A DNA stretch of 64,000 bases from Janthinobacterium lividum (GCF_034424625.1 NZ_CP139976.1:5332001-5396000), one strand, 5' to 3'. Shown: positions 10,036 to 19,053, numbered from the stretch's first letter. Made by a program: numbers and translations. Notes: generated by a model from the sequence alone, not told the origin.

Positions 10036-10593
10036 TCAGGCGCGGCGGCGGCGCGCGACAAAACCGACCAGGCCCAGGCCCAGCATCAGCATGCCGTAAG
10101 TCGCTGGCTCAGGCACGGCAGAGACGGAGTTGTACGCGCGGAAATTGCTCAGGCCACGCGGCAGGTTGGCAATGCTGAAGACCGTATTCGCGGCAAGCGG
10201 CGTGTCCCAGTGGAACAACAGTTCGCCACGGCCATAATGCACGGCCAGGTAGTCAAAGCTGGAGTTGACGGTAAACGAACCGGACTTGCTGCTGGCCAGG
10301 TCGCCCTGGGCGGCAAAGACCAACGAGCCTGCACCGCTGGAGGGCAGGCCAAACTTGCTGCTGACCAAGCTCTTGATGGCGGCCGCGCTTTGCGCGCCGG
10401 CCGGGTTGGCGCCGTCATAGACCCAGACCGCGTCCGCTGCCACGCTGCCATAGGTGACGGTATTGCCGCCCACCAGGAAGCCGCTCATGGCAGGGTCGGT
10501 GATTTCCACCCAGCTAGCAGCCTGGGCCAATGGCGCCAGGCAAGCCGAGACAGCAAGGCAGAGACCCAGCACGGCATGTTTAGTCATGTTCAT
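10036..10593 (-). CDS. PEP-CTERM sorting domain protein
   Basis: Exported protein of 185 residues with a signal peptide (1 to about 25, ALVLGLCLAVSACLAPLAQA-like) and a C-terminal sorting signal: AVPEPATYGMLMLGLGLVGF followed by ARRRRA. This is the PEP-CTERM tripartite pattern recognised by exosortase, which releases or anchors proteins during exopolysaccharide production. The middle part, with SSFDYLAVHYGRGELLFHWD, resembles the common carbohydrate-binding-like regions of these proteins but I do not assign a fold. An AGGGGA ribosome binding site precedes the first ATG by 5 bases. No exosortase gene is nearby, which is usual for PEP-CTERM substrates. Confidence 0.9.
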   Translation of the reverse strand: MNMTKHAVLGLCLAVSACLAPLAQAASWVEITDPAMSGFLVGGNTVTYGSVAADAVWVYDGANPAGAQSAAAIKSLVSSKFGLPSSGAGSLVFAAQGDLASSKSGSFTVNSSFDYLAVHYGRGELLFHWDTPLAANTVFSIANLPRGLSNFRAYNSVSAVPEPATYGMLMLGLGLVGFVARRRRA

Positions 10594-10951
10594 AGTTTCC
10601 CCTATCGATGAATTTCAAAAACTACAATGTTGATTATATTTTTGTTATATTTTTTTGCGATTGGACAAAAGATATCATCCAGGAAATCTAAATGCAATAA
10701 AAGAAACATCTTCGGCCATTGAAAATTTCAATTGGTCTTATCAATTTATTGGCGAGGCCTGCTATCACGGGGCTTGCCGCCATCGTTGCCATGAGCGCTC
10801 GCCGTCCCGGGGAACAGGATTGTTGTATCTCAGCACATGTAAAGTGGCAGGGTCGCCCTGTACCAATGGCAAGCCGGAAGGTATGCGTGGTCATCCTGAC
10901 ACGCAATCGGCTACCATGGGTCTTACTCTTTTTGATCACGGATAAGCAACC
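10594..10951. other. AT-rich divergent intergenic region
   Basis: This gap of 358 bases separates the PEP-CTERM gene from the divergent DUF2185 gene. Around 10630-10662 it is very AT-rich, with two near-identical TTATATTTTT runs. A TATAAT on the minus strand within them is a plausible -10 for the PEP-CTERM gene. The rest holds an open frame of 116 codons (10719-11069, plus strand) that overlaps the real gene and matches no family I know. Confidence 0.5.
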
Positions 10952-11563
10952 ATGCCCAGCTGGCACCTGGCCGACGCCGCCGAACTGGCGGCGCGCCATC
11001 CCTACACTTTCTATAAATCGCCACCCGAGGCCATCGCCCAGGTGCGCCCCGGCGAGGTGGTCAAGCTGATCTTCGCCTTCCACAGCGACGATCCGCAAGC
11101 GCCGGGCGCCGAGCGCATGTGGGTGCTGGTGGATACGGTCGAACCGCATGGCCACTTCACCGGCAAGCTCGACAACATGCCCGGCTACATCCAGGATTTA
11201 CAGGCCAAAGACCCCGTCGCCTTCGATGCGCGCCACATCATCAATACCCAGCACGACGATGACGATAACCTCGTCAACCGCTACGCGGGCCTGTGCTTCG
11301 TGACGAAAAAAGTGCTGGAAGACGGCGCGCCCGTCGGTTATCTGTACCGCGAGGAGCCGGACAACGACGACGACAGCGGCTGGCGCTTCACGGCCAACGA
11401 CGAGAGCGACGACTACATGCACGACAGCGCCAACGTGGCCCTCGTGTCGCTGGGCGCCGTGCTCAGCGTGGACGACCGTTTTATTGCCCTGCTGGATGCT
11501 CCGGCCGGCGCGGCCTATGCCTTCGACCACAACACGCAACAATTCATGGCGGTTGACGAATGA
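10952..11563 (+). CDS. DUF2185 (Imm33-like) domain protein
   Basis: Cytoplasmic acidic protein of 203 residues with no signal peptide or membrane segment. The N-terminal half (GEVVKLIFAF..ERMWVLVDTVE) resembles DUF2314-type small domains. The C-terminal half from about residue 112 (CFVTKKVLEDGAPVGYLYRE, GWRFTANDESDDYM, NVALVSLGAVLSVDD) fits DUF2185, a domain also found among predicted toxin-immunity proteins (Imm33). No polymorphic toxin gene is adjacent, so it may be an orphan immunity protein or a housekeeping member. Its stop overlaps the start of the next gene by four bases, so the two form an operon. Confidence 0.72.
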   Translation: MPSWHLADAAELAARHPYTFYKSPPEAIAQVRPGEVVKLIFAFHSDDPQAPGAERMWVLVDTVEPHGHFTGKLDNMPGYIQDLQAKDPVAFDARHIINTQHDDDDNLVNRYAGLCFVTKKVLEDGAPVGYLYREEPDNDDDSGWRFTANDESDDYMHDSANVALVSLGAVLSVDDRFIALLDAPAGAAYAFDHNTQQFMAVDE

Positions 11564-11913
11564 CAATAGATGAATTGAAGGAATTTTGCGCGGCCCTGCC
11601 CGGCGCGCAAGCCGTGCTGTACGGTGCGCCGTCGAATATCCTCGTGTATGCAGTGGCGGGGAAAAAATTTGCTTATTTCAAGACCAGCGCACCGGAGCAG
11701 TGGCGCTTCAGCCTGCGGGGCAGCGCCGGGCGCTTTATCGAACTGACGGACATGCCGGGCGTGAAACCGGCCCGTTACATGGGCCGCTTTCACTGGGTGA
11801 CGATCGTGGATGTGGCGCGCTTCCCGGCCGATTATCTGGCGGAGCTGGTACAGGATAGCTACGCGCGCGCCGTGGCCAGCCTGACGCGCGCGCAAAGGGC
11901 AGCCATCGCCTAG
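11560..11913 (+). CDS. MmcQ/YjbR family DNA-binding-like protein
   Basis: Small protein of 117 residues in the MmcQ/YjbR (CyaY-like double wing) family. It shows the conserved order EFCAALPGAQ, KKFAYFKTSAP, a proline/glycine turn (MPGVKPARYMGRFHWVTI) and a C-terminal helix with LVQDSYARAVASL. Members are assumed to bind DNA from their fold, but a biochemical role is not established. It overlaps the DUF2185 gene by four bases and ends against the convergent cysB gene. Confidence 0.8.
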   Translation: MTIDELKEFCAALPGAQAVLYGAPSNILVYAVAGKKFAYFKTSAPEQWRFSLRGSAGRFIELTDMPGVKPARYMGRFHWVTIVDVARFPADYLAELVQDSYARAVASLTRAQRAAIA

Positions 11914-12842
11914 AGGGCGTCCTCGCCCGCCATGGCACGGTCGATGTCTTCGCGCGTCAGGTCCGGCGCCAGTTGCAGGATGAACTCATAGGCGTACGCG
12001 CGCAGGTAGGCGCCGCGGCGCACGGCCAGGCGCGTCGTGTTGGTGGCGAACAGATGCGACGCTTCCACGGCCCGCAGACCCTTGTCGCGGCCATGGTCAA
12101 AGGCCATCGAGGCGACGATGCCCACGCCCAGGCCCAGCGCCACGTATTGCTTGATGACGTCGGAATCCATGGCAGTGAGAATAATATCGGTCGCCACGCC
12201 CGCCTTGGCGAAGGCGTCGTCGATATGGCCGCGTCCCGTGAAACCCTTGTCGTAGGTAATCAGCGGATATTTCGCCAGGTCTTCCAGGCGGATGGGCGAA
12301 TGCTCGAGCAGCGGGTGCCCGTCCGGCACGACGATCAAATGGCTCCAGCGGTAGCACGGGAACGACACGAGGTCGGGGAACTGGCTCAAGCCTTCCGTGG
12401 CGATGCCGATATCGGTCTTGCCGGACAACACCCATTCCGCGATGTGCTCGGGCGCGCTTTGCTGCAGCGCGATACGCACGTCGGGGAAAGCGGCGCGGAA
12501 GCTTTGCACCACTTTCGGCAACGCATAGCGCGCCTGCGTGTGCGTGGCCGCCACCGATAAGGTGCCGCTGGTCTGGCCGCTGTATTCGAGGCTGGCCTGC
12601 TGCAGGTTTTCCGCCTCGATCAAGAGGCGGTCGACGATCTTCAGGATGCCCTTGCCCGGCTCCGTCAAGCCCGTCAAACGCTTGCCGTTGCGCTCGAAAA
12701 TCACCACGCCCAGCTCATCCTCGAGTTCGCGGATTTGCCGGCTCACGCCCGGCTGCGACGTGAACAGGGCGTTGGCCACTTCCGTCAGGTTATAGCCGCG
12801 GCGGGCCGCTTCGCGGATCGATCGCAATTGTTGAAAGTTCAT
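11910..12842 (-). CDS. cysB: CysB-family LysR regulator of sulfur assimilation
   Basis: LysR-type regulator of 310 residues in the CysB/Cbl branch. The N-terminus MNFQQLRSIREAARRGYNLTEVA and the HTH with TSQPGVSRQIRELEDELG are diagnostic. The effector domain contains the TTHTQARYALP stretch that binds sulfate or acetylserine-type ligands in the family. It is the last gene of the minus-strand cysTWA block, separated from cysA by 12 bases, so it probably controls the transporter that it is transcribed with. Whether it acts as CysB, Cbl or SsuR cannot be settled from one sequence. Confidence 0.85.
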   Translation of the reverse strand: MNFQQLRSIREAARRGYNLTEVANALFTSQPGVSRQIRELEDELGVVIFERNGKRLTGLTEPGKGILKIVDRLLIEAENLQQASLEYSGQTSGTLSVAATHTQARYALPKVVQSFRAAFPDVRIALQQSAPEHIAEWVLSGKTDIGIATEGLSQFPDLVSFPCYRWSHLIVVPDGHPLLEHSPIRLEDLAKYPLITYDKGFTGRGHIDDAFAKAGVATDIILTAMDSDVIKQYVALGLGVGIVASMAFDHGRDKGLRAVEASHLFATNTTRLAVRRGAYLRAYAYEFILQLAPDLTREDIDRAMAGEDAL

Positions 12843-12854
12843 GGCTATCCTGTA

Positions 12855-13925
12855 TCAAGTTCGGGTGGGTTCAACAAATACATGGAGGCGTTTCGGGCGG
12901 ACAACCAATGTCTCGCCTTCCTTCAGCTGCAGATGGGTAAAACGCTCGTTCGACATCACAGCTTCGATCAGCTCGCTGTTATCCACGCGCTGCAAATCCA
13001 GCTGGGCCAGCGGGCCAATCGCATGGGCGCGGCTCAGTTTCACGACGATGCCTTCCGCGCCCTGCGTGTAGCGGTCGATTTCCAGGTCGTGCGGACGCAC
13101 ATAGGCCGTGCCCTTGCTGTCGCTCACGCCCGCGTAATCGGGCACCTCGAAGCTGGCGTCGCCGGTGGCCATCACGCCGTCGTGCACGCGGCCGTGGAAC
13201 AGGTTGACGTTGCCCAGGAAGCCATACACGAAGGGCGAAGCCGGGTGGTTGTAGACTTGCTCCGGGGAACCGAGTTGCTCGACCGTGCCCTTGTTCATCA
13301 GCACCACCTGGTCCGCCACTTCCAGCGCTTCTTCCTGGTCATGCGTGACGAAAATGCTGGTCACGTGCAAGTCGTCATGCAGGCGGCGCAGCCAGCGGCG
13401 CAATTCCTTGCGCACCTTGGCATCCAGGGCGCCGAACGGTTCGTCCAGCAGCAACACGCGGGGCTCGACGGCCAGCGCGCGCGCCAGGGCGATGCGCTGG
13501 CGTTGCCCGCCCGACAGCTGCGGCGGATAGCGGTCGGCCAGCCAGTCCAGCTGCACCAGTTCCAGCAAATCCTTCACCTTGCGGCGGATCTGGTCTTCCG
13601 ACGGGCGCTCGCTGCGCGACTTCACGCGCAAGCCGAAGGCCACGTTCTCGAATACCGTCATGTGCTTGAACAGCGCGTAATGCTGGAAGACGAAACCGAC
13701 TTGGCGCTCGCGCACGTGGCGGTTCGACGCGTCTTCCGCGTCCAGCAGCACCTGGCCGCTGTCCGGATGTTCGAGGCCCGCAATAATGCGCAACAAGGTG
13801 GTCTTGCCGCAACCGGATGGACCCAGCAGGGCCGTCAGTTCGCCGGCGGGAAAGTCCAGCGAGATATTGTCGAGGGCGACGAAATCGCCGAAACGCTTGT
13901 GGATGTTTTTAACTGCGATGGTCAT
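12855..13925 (-). CDS. cysA: Sulfate/thiosulfate ABC transporter ATPase
   Basis: ATP-binding subunit of the CysTWA importer, 356 residues. Walker A is GPSGCGKTT (about 34-42), the signature is [15 protein letters not shown], Walker B is [12 protein letters not shown], and the switch His is in [13 protein letters not shown]. The C-terminal regulatory extension (about 240-356) contains [12 protein letters not shown], the TOBE-like region of CysA proteins. One base separates its ATG from the cysW stop, and a GGAG site lies inside the end of cysW, consistent with one transcript. Confidence 0.95.
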   Translation of the reverse strand: MTIAVKNIHKRFGDFVALDNISLDFPAGELTALLGPSGCGKTTLLRIIAGLEHPDSGQVLLDAEDASNRHVRERQVGFVFQHYALFKHMTVFENVAFGLRVKSRSERPSEDQIRRKVKDLLELVQLDWLADRYPPQLSGGQRQRIALARALAVEPRVLLLDEPFGALDAKVRKELRRWLRRLHDDLHVTSIFVTHDQEEALEVADQVVLMNKGTVEQLGSPEQVYNHPASPFVYGFLGNVNLFHGRVHDGVMATGDASFEVPDYAGVSDSKGTAYVRPHDLEIDRYTQGAEGIVVKLSRAHAIGPLAQLDLQRVDNSELIEAVMSNERFTHLQLKEGETLVVRPKRLHVFVEPTRT

Positions 13926-13926
13926 A

Positions 13927-14853
13927 TCAGTGCTCCGTAGAACGTAAGGCGGAATCGTCGGCGTCGCTCTCGTTCAAACGCCACTCAATGAAGGCTTTCA
14001 AGGCCAGGGTCACCAGGGCCAGCAGGGCCAGCAGCGAGGCGACGGCAAACGCGGCGGCGAAGTTGTACTCGTTGTACAGAATCTCCACCTGCAGCGGCAT
14101 GGTGTTGGTTTCGCCGCGGATATGGCCGGACACGACGGACACGGCGCCGAACTCGCCCATGGCGCGGGCGTTACACAGGATCACGCCATACAGCAGACCC
14201 CACTTGATGTTCGGCAAGGTGACTCGGCGGAAGGTATTCCAGCCCGACGCGCCCAGCACGATGGCGGCCTCTTCCTCTTCGCTGCCCTGCGACTGCATCA
14301 GCGGGATCAGTTCACGCGCCACGAACGGGAAGGTAATAAAAATGGTGGCCAGCACGATGCCGGGCACGGCAAACAGGATCTTGATGTCGTGCGCCTGCAG
14401 CCACGGGCCGAACCAGCCCTGGGCGCCAAACATCAGCACATAGATCAGGCCGGAAATCACGGGCGAGACGGAAAACGGCAAGTCGATCAGGGTCAGCAAG
14501 ATACTCTTGCCGCGGAAGTCGAACTTGGCGATGCACCAGGAAGCGGCCACGCCGAATACCAGGTTCAGCGGCACGGCGATGGCCGCCGTGATCAGGGTCA
14601 GCTTGATGGCGGAAATCGCGTCCGGGTCGATGATGGCGGCGATATACGCCTCCCAGCCCTTCTTGAACGCTTCCGCAAACACGGCCACCAGGGGCACGAT
14701 CAAAAAGGTCGTCAGGAACAGCAAGGCGATGGTGATCAATACCGTGCGCACCCACAATGGTTCCAGCACGACGGGGCCGACATTCGGCTCGAAGCGGCGC
14801 GCCGTCGGGCGCGCATGGTCCACGCCAGCGATGGCAGTCGTATTCGTACTCAT
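13927..14853 (-). CDS. cysW: Sulfate ABC transporter permease CysW
   Basis: Inner-membrane permease of 308 residues with about six membrane segments. The cytoplasmic loop contains [38 protein letters not shown], the EAA-type motif that docks on CysA. The ATG at 14853 is chosen because it overlaps the cysT stop as ATGA; the frame is open nine codons further but without a better ribosome binding site. It pairs with CysT to form the membrane channel. Confidence 0.94.
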   Translation of the reverse strand: MSTNTTAIAGVDHARPTARRFEPNVGPVVLEPLWVRTVLITIALLFLTTFLIVPLVAVFAEAFKKGWEAYIAAIIDPDAISAIKLTLITAAIAVPLNLVFGVAASWCIAKFDFRGKSILLTLIDLPFSVSPVISGLIYVLMFGAQGWFGPWLQAHDIKILFAVPGIVLATIFITFPFVARELIPLMQSQGSEEEEAAIVLGASGWNTFRRVTLPNIKWGLLYGVILCNARAMGEFGAVSVVSGHIRGETNTMPLQVEILYNEYNFAAAFAVASLLALLALVTLALKAFIEWRLNESDADDSALRSTEH

Positions 14854-15713
14854 GATTTCTTCGCCTTTCCGCGCGTCCATGCTTGCAGCAGGTTAATCGT
14901 CAACAACAGCAAAAAGGAGACCACCAGCATCACCACGGCGATGGCCGTGGCGCCCGCGTAATCGTATTGCTCCAGCTTGGTAATGATGAACAGCGGCGTG
15001 ATTTCCGACACCATGGGCATATTGCCGGCGATAAAGATCACGGAACCGTATTCGCCCGTGGCGCGGGCGAAAGCCAGCGCAAAGCCCGTCAGCAAGGATG
15101 GCAAAATCGTGGGGAAGATGACGCGGATAAACGTTTGCAGGGAATTGGCGCCCAGGCTGGCGGCCGCTTCCTCCAGTTCCTTTTCCGCGTCTTCCAGCAC
15201 CGGTTGCACGGTGCGCACGACAAACGGCAAGCCGATGAAGGTCAGCGCCACCACCACGCCCAGCGGCGTGAATGCCACCTTGATGCCCAGCACGCCTTCG
15301 ATGAACTGGCCGAACCAGCCGTTCGACGAATACAAGGCCGTCAGGGTGATGCCGGCCACGGCCGTCGGCAAGGCGAACGGCAAGTCGACCAGCGCGTCGA
15401 TGATGCGCTTGCCGGGGAATTTATAGCGCACCAGCACCCAGGCCAGGATGCCGCCAAACACCACGTTCAGCAGCGCGGCGATCAGCGAAGCGCCAAACGT
15501 CAGGCGGTACGACGCCATCACGCGGTCGGACGTGACGGCGCTGAAGAAGGCGTCCCACGTCATGGTGAAAGTTTTCAGGAACACCGACGACAGCGGAATG
15601 AGGACGATCAAGGCCAGGTAAAAGAGCGTGAAGCCCAGTGACAGCTTAAACCCCGGCATGACCCGAAACGGCGCTCCGCGCGCCTTGAGCGGTGCTGCTG
15701 ATGCTGCAGACAT
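14850..15713 (-). CDS. cysT: Sulfate ABC transporter permease CysT (CysU)
   Basis: Permease of 287 residues, partner of CysW. It has six predicted membrane helices starting at residue 24 ([19 protein letters not shown]) and an EAA loop ([28 protein letters not shown]). It is the first gene of cysTWA-cysB: a strong AAGGAG site precedes the ATG, and about 245 bases separate it from the peroxiredoxin gene upstream. That gap contains an AT-rich stretch likely to hold the promoter and CysB sites. Confidence 0.94.
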   Translation of the reverse strand: MSAASAAPLKARGAPFRVMPGFKLSLGFTLFYLALIVLIPLSSVFLKTFTMTWDAFFSAVTSDRVMASYRLTFGASLIAALLNVVFGGILAWVLVRYKFPGKRIIDALVDLPFALPTAVAGITLTALYSSNGWFGQFIEGVLGIKVAFTPLGVVVALTFIGLPFVVRTVQPVLEDAEKELEEAAASLGANSLQTFIRVIFPTILPSLLTGFALAFARATGEYGSVIFIAGNMPMVSEITPLFIITKLEQYDYAGATAIAVVMLVVSFLLLLTINLLQAWTRGKAKKS

Positions 15714-15850
15714 AGAAACTCCTTCTTATTACATTTTTGAGTTATAGGCCGCAATAATCACATGCAATCGTTATAAAAAGAACTAACCATTTCTCATTTG
15801 CTTAGATGGATTTTGCATAGTTGCCGATGGAAACGCTGGGCGAAAAAAAA
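15714..15850 (-). promoter_or_regulatory. Probable promoter region of cysTWA-cysB
   Basis: This AT-rich stretch lies directly upstream of cysT and contrasts with the GC-rich surroundings. On the minus strand it contains a TTTTTATAAC that could serve as a -10. CysB-family sites are degenerate and I cannot place them exactly by eye. Confidence 0.4.
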
Positions 15851-15954
15851 GGGGTCGGACCCTGTGGGTCCGACCCCGGCTTTTGGGGTGGGGTTGGGCA
15901 CACACTTAACCCAACACCTTGACGGCTGAGGTCAGACCCATAGGATCTGACCCC
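15851..15954. repeat. Two GGGTCnGACCC hairpin repeats
   Basis: The first is a perfect 12-bp inverted repeat, GGGGTCGGACCC (15851-15862) and GGGTCCGACCCC (15866-15877), preceded by eight A residues. Read on the minus strand it would be a terminator with a T-run. The second, GGTCAGACCC / GGATCTGACC (15930-15939 and 15943-15952), has one mismatch and ends just before the peroxiredoxin stop. Hairpins of this kind recur in intergenic regions of Massilia/Janthinobacterium-type genomes, as I recall them. Confidence 0.75.
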
Positions 15955-15958
15955 GTTC

Positions 15959-16597
15959 TTACTTGTTTGGCTGCGGCGTGAGGCGCAAGTATGGTTTCGC
16001 GGCCGTAAAGCCCTTCGGATATTTCTGCTTGATCACGTCCGGGTCTTGCACGGTCAATGGAATGATGACGTCGTCGCCATCTTTCCAGTTGCCGGGCGTG
16101 GCCACCGTGTAGCCGTCCGTCAGTTGCAGGGCATCGATGACGCGCAGGATTTCATTGAAGTTGCGACCCGTGCTCAGCGGATACGTGAGGATCAGGCGCA
16201 CTTTCTTGTTCGGATCGACGATGAAGACGGAGCGCACGGTGGCCGTGACAGACTGTTCCGGGTGAATCATGTCGTACAGCACCGATACTTTCTTGTCGAC
16301 GTCGGCGATGATGGGGAAGCCCACCACCGTGTTTTGCGTCTCTTCGATATCCTTGATCCAGCTTTTGTGCGATTCGGCCGCATCCACGGACAGCGCGATG
16401 GCCTTCACGTTGCGCTTGTCGAATTCCGGTTTGAGCTTGGCCGTCAGGCCCAGTTCCGTCGTGCACACGGGGGTAAAGTCGGCCGGGTGGGAAAACAGCA
16501 CCACCCAGGAATTGCCCGCCCACTCGTGGAACTTGAGCGGGCCGATCGAGCTGTCTTGTTCAAAATCAGGGGCGACATCGCCCAGGCGTAAAGTCAT
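15959..16597 (-). CDS. 1-Cys peroxiredoxin (Prx6/LsfA type)
   Basis: Thiol peroxidase of 212 residues that reduces hydrogen peroxide and organic peroxides in the cytoplasm. The active-site motif is HPADFTPVCTTE (about 37-48) with the peroxidatic Cys at about 45. The long C-terminal domain with DGYTVATPGNWKDGDDVIIP is the Prx6 hallmark, and no conserved resolving Cys is seen. A strong AAGGAG site precedes the ATG. It lies between sbp and cysTWA. In Pseudomonas, LsfA is a sulfate-starvation-induced protein of this family, so the position suggests sulfur-linked regulation here too (inference). Confidence 0.92.
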   Translation of the reverse strand: MTLRLGDVAPDFEQDSSIGPLKFHEWAGNSWVVLFSHPADFTPVCTTELGLTAKLKPEFDKRNVKAIALSVDAAESHKSWIKDIEETQNTVVGFPIIADVDKKVSVLYDMIHPEQSVTATVRSVFIVDPNKKVRLILTYPLSTGRNFNEILRVIDALQLTDGYTVATPGNWKDGDDVIIPLTVQDPDVIKQKYPKGFTAAKPYLRLTPQPNK

Positions 16598-16642
16598 CGT
16601 GATCTCCTTGTGAGGTTGTGTGGCAATGGGATGTGCGTCGAA

Positions 16643-17209
16643 TCAGGCTGCCTGACGGTGGCGCTTGTCGCTTTGCGCCAGATCAAACAGTGTTTGCAGT
16701 TGCGCCTGGCCGTAGACCCAGTCACCGAGGCGCGACTCGGCGTTGATATGACCCAGTGCACCGCCATCAATATACTTGCAATTCCAGCGCCGTGCCCACT
16801 GCGCCGCGTGTTCGGCCGTCATCCATGGGTCGGTCTGGCTGGCGATCAATATGCCGGGGCAAGGCAACCGCTTTTGCGGCAATGCCTTCGCCACGCCAAA
16901 CTTGTCGGGATCGGCCGGCCCCACCAGCAGCACGCCAGCCACGCCCTGCGGATCGCGGGCCAGGCTGTGCGCCGTCGTCAGGCAGCCGAAGCTGTGGGCC
17001 ACGATCAGGGTCGGGCGCGCATCCTGCCGCCGTACCTGGTCCAGGCGCGCCGACCAGGTGGCCAGGTCGGGAGCGTTCCAGTCGTCCTGCTCGACCCGCT
17101 CGAATTGCGGATACAGACGCTGCCAGCGGCTCTGCCAGTGCTCGGGACCGCTGTTATGCAAGCCCGGCACGATCAGTACCCGGTAATCGGAAAAGCTGCG
17201 CAGCGCCAT
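16643..17209 (-). CDS. RBBP9/YdeN-family alpha/beta hydrolase
   Basis: Small serine hydrolase of 188 residues. The N-terminus RVLIVPGLHNSGPEHWQSRW is typical of the RBBP9/YdeN family. The nucleophile elbow is AHSFGC (near residue 80). An Asp in SQTDPWM and a His in GGALGHINAESRLGDW complete a likely triad. Substrate is unknown. AAGGATCC precedes the ATG. It lies between sbp and the peroxiredoxin gene on the same strand, 45 bases from each, so it is probably part of a sulfur-responsive group. Confidence 0.85.
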   Translation of the reverse strand: MALRSFSDYRVLIVPGLHNSGPEHWQSRWQRLYPQFERVEQDDWNAPDLATWSARLDQVRRQDARPTLIVAHSFGCLTTAHSLARDPQGVAGVLLVGPADPDKFGVAKALPQKRLPCPGILIASQTDPWMTAEHAAQWARRWNCKYIDGGALGHINAESRLGDWVYGQAQLQTLFDLAQSDKRHRQAA

Positions 17210-17253
17210 GGTGGATCCTTTTAGTAACGGTCTGGCAATCGTGCCATCCGATA

Positions 17254-18258
17254 TTATTTAGGCTGGTAGATCTGGTCGAAGATGCCGCCGTCGGCAAAGT
17301 GCGCCTTCTGTGCCGCCGTCCAGCCACCCGCCACTTGCTCGATGGTGAACAGGTTGACCTTGGCAAACTGCGACGCGTATTTCTTCGCCGCCTTGTCCGT
17401 TGCCGGACGATAGTAATTCTTCGCGATGATGTCTTGCGCTTCGTCCGTGTACAGGTAGTTCAGGTAAGCCTCGGCCACCTTGCGCGTGCCGTGCTTGTCG
17501 GCAAACTTGTCGACGACGGCGACGGGCGGCTCGGCCAGGATGCTGACGGACGGGGTGATGATGTCAAACTTGGTCGGCCCCAGTTCCTTGACGGCCAGGT
17601 AGGCCTCGTTTTCCCAGGCGATCAGCACGTCGCCGATGCCGCGCTCAACAAACGTGGTGGTGGCGCCGCGCGCGCCGGAGTCGAGCACGGGCACGTTCTT
17701 GTACAGTTTGCCGAGGAAATCCTTGGCCTTCGCTTCGTTGCCGCCCGGCTGGCGCAGCGCGTAGCCCCACGCTGCCAGGTGGTTCCAGCGGGCGCCGCCC
17801 GAGGTTTTCGGGTTCGGCGTGATGACGGAGACGCCCGGCTTGATCAAGTCATTCCAATCCTTGATGCCTTTCGGGTTGCCCTTGCGCACCAGGAACACGA
17901 TGGTCGAGGTGTACGGCGAGCTGTTGTGCGTCAAGCGCTTCTGCCAGTCGGCGGCCAGCAGCTTGTGCTCGGCCAGCGCATCGATGTCATAGGCCAGGGC
18001 CAGGGTCACGACGTCCGCTTCCAGGCCATCGATGACGCCGCGCGCCTGCTTGCCGGAACCACCGTGCGATTGCTTGATCTTGACGTTGTCGCCCGTCTTG
18101 CCTTTCCACTCCTTGGCAAATGCCGTGTTCACATCCTGGTACAGCTCGCGCGTCGGGTCATACGACACGTTGAGCAGGGTGATATCGGCAGCCTGCGCCG
18201 TTTGCAGAATGGCAAACGCGCTGATGGCGGCGGCAATGATGATTTTTTTCGACAGCAT
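17254..18258 (-). CDS. sbp: Periplasmic sulfate-binding protein
   Basis: Substrate-binding subunit for the CysTWA importer, 334 residues. It has a signal peptide (1-23, ending LQTAQA) and the sulfate-binding signature [23 protein letters not shown] near residues 62-83. Other family blocks are [23 protein letters not shown] and [16 protein letters not shown]. It is separated from cysTWA by two other genes but lies on the same strand. GGGGATC precedes the ATG. The region upstream (18259-18400) probably contains its promoter. Confidence 0.94.
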   Translation of the reverse strand: MLSKKIIIAAAISAFAILQTAQAADITLLNVSYDPTRELYQDVNTAFAKEWKGKTGDNVKIKQSHGGSGKQARGVIDGLEADVVTLALAYDIDALAEHKLLAADWQKRLTHNSSPYTSTIVFLVRKGNPKGIKDWNDLIKPGVSVITPNPKTSGGARWNHLAAWGYALRQPGGNEAKAKDFLGKLYKNVPVLDSGARGATTTFVERGIGDVLIAWENEAYLAVKELGPTKFDIITPSVSILAEPPVAVVDKFADKHGTRKVAEAYLNYLYTDEAQDIIAKNYYRPATDKAAKKYASQFAKVNLFTIEQVAGGWTAAQKAHFADGGIFDQIYQPK

Positions 18259-18400
18259 CTAAGATCCCCGAGTGGTTGAACTTTCAGAACCACCAGATTA
18301 CGGCGCTATGGCCGCAAAGAGAACGAAGCGTTTCGCCGTTTGATATACATTTTTCGCATATGGACGGCGCGCAACGGGGATTTAGCGGTTAAGACCAAGG

Positions 18401-18518
18401 ACACCTGACAAAACCGTAGCGAGCGGAAGGGAGAGGCGGTCGAGAAGCGCAACTGTGCGAACGCACAGTGAGCATCACAGGCTGCCTATACCGACGCGCA
18501 GTAGGTTTTGACAGGTGT
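18401..18518. repeat. 118-bp element with terminal inverted repeats and inner hairpin
   Basis: The ends are ACACCTGACAAAACC (18401-18415) and GGTTTTGACAGGTGT (18504-18518), complementary at 14 of 15 positions. Next to them, CCGTAGCGAGCGG and its right-hand counterpart pair partially. In the centre ACTGTGCG (18452-18459) and CGCACAGT (18462-18469) form a perfect 8-bp stem with an AA loop. The right end touches the dgkA stop codon. No open frame of note. It could be a MITE-like or REP-like element or a structured 3' UTR. Confidence 0.7.
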
Positions 18519-18902
18519 TCAATAAAAACGGTTGAACAGGACAACAGCCCAGGTGGCGAAGGCTAGGATGCAGGTCAGCAGCACGGCCGCGCTGCCGAAG
18601 TCCTTGGCGTTCTTCGACAGCGGATGGCGCTCCAGCGAGATGCGGTCGACCACGGCTTCGATTGCGGAATTGATCAGTTCGACGATCAGCACCAGCAGCA
18701 GCACGCCGATCAGCACCAGTTTTTCAAAGGCGGAGATGCGCAGCAGCAAGGCGATCACCGTGCCGACGACGAACAGGCCCAGTTCCTGGCGGAACGCGTG
18801 TTCGTGGCGCCAGGCCGCTTTCAAGCCATCAAGCGAGTAGAAAAAAGCGGAAAAAATCCGCTTCAAGCCACTCTTACTTTTGAATTCATTTACAGGTTGC
18901 AT
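18519..18902 (-). CDS. dgkA: Diacylglycerol kinase, prokaryotic DgkA
   Basis: Small integral membrane kinase of 127 residues that rephosphorylates diacylglycerol to phosphatidate, recycling lipid left by membrane-derived glycan synthesis. It has three membrane helices and the family signature VELINSAIEAVVDRI (about 74-88) with the catalytic Glu. The ATG at 18902, preceded by GGAAAACT, is chosen; the frame continues 12 codons upstream to an ATG without a ribosome binding site. The stop codon abuts the 118-bp inverted-repeat element downstream. Confidence 0.93.
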   Translation of the reverse strand: MQPVNEFKSKSGLKRIFSAFFYSLDGLKAAWRHEHAFRQELGLFVVGTVIALLLRISAFEKLVLIGVLLLVLIVELINSAIEAVVDRISLERHPLSKNAKDFGSAAVLLTCILAFATWAVVLFNRFY

Positions 18903-19053
18903 AGTTTTCCATATGTAAATCAAGTGCAGTGGGCACATTATGGGGGCGACATAGCACTGTGACCATTTATTCGCTGAATATCTCGGAACATTTCACTATT
19001 TTTTCACATTATGGTATAAAGAAGCATGAATACTGCATTGCACCAAATCCATC

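Noticed and set aside
7539..10061. Open frame of 840 codons antisense to the TonB receptor gene
   Set aside because: Shadow frame: the plus strand encodes a full receptor with signal peptide, plug and barrel; the antisense product is Arg/Val/Ala-rich without motifs.
10719..11069. Small hydrophobic open frame of 116 codons before the DUF2185 gene
   Set aside because: It overlaps the start of a convincing gene, lacks a ribosome binding site and its C-terminal half is a frame-shifted read of that gene.
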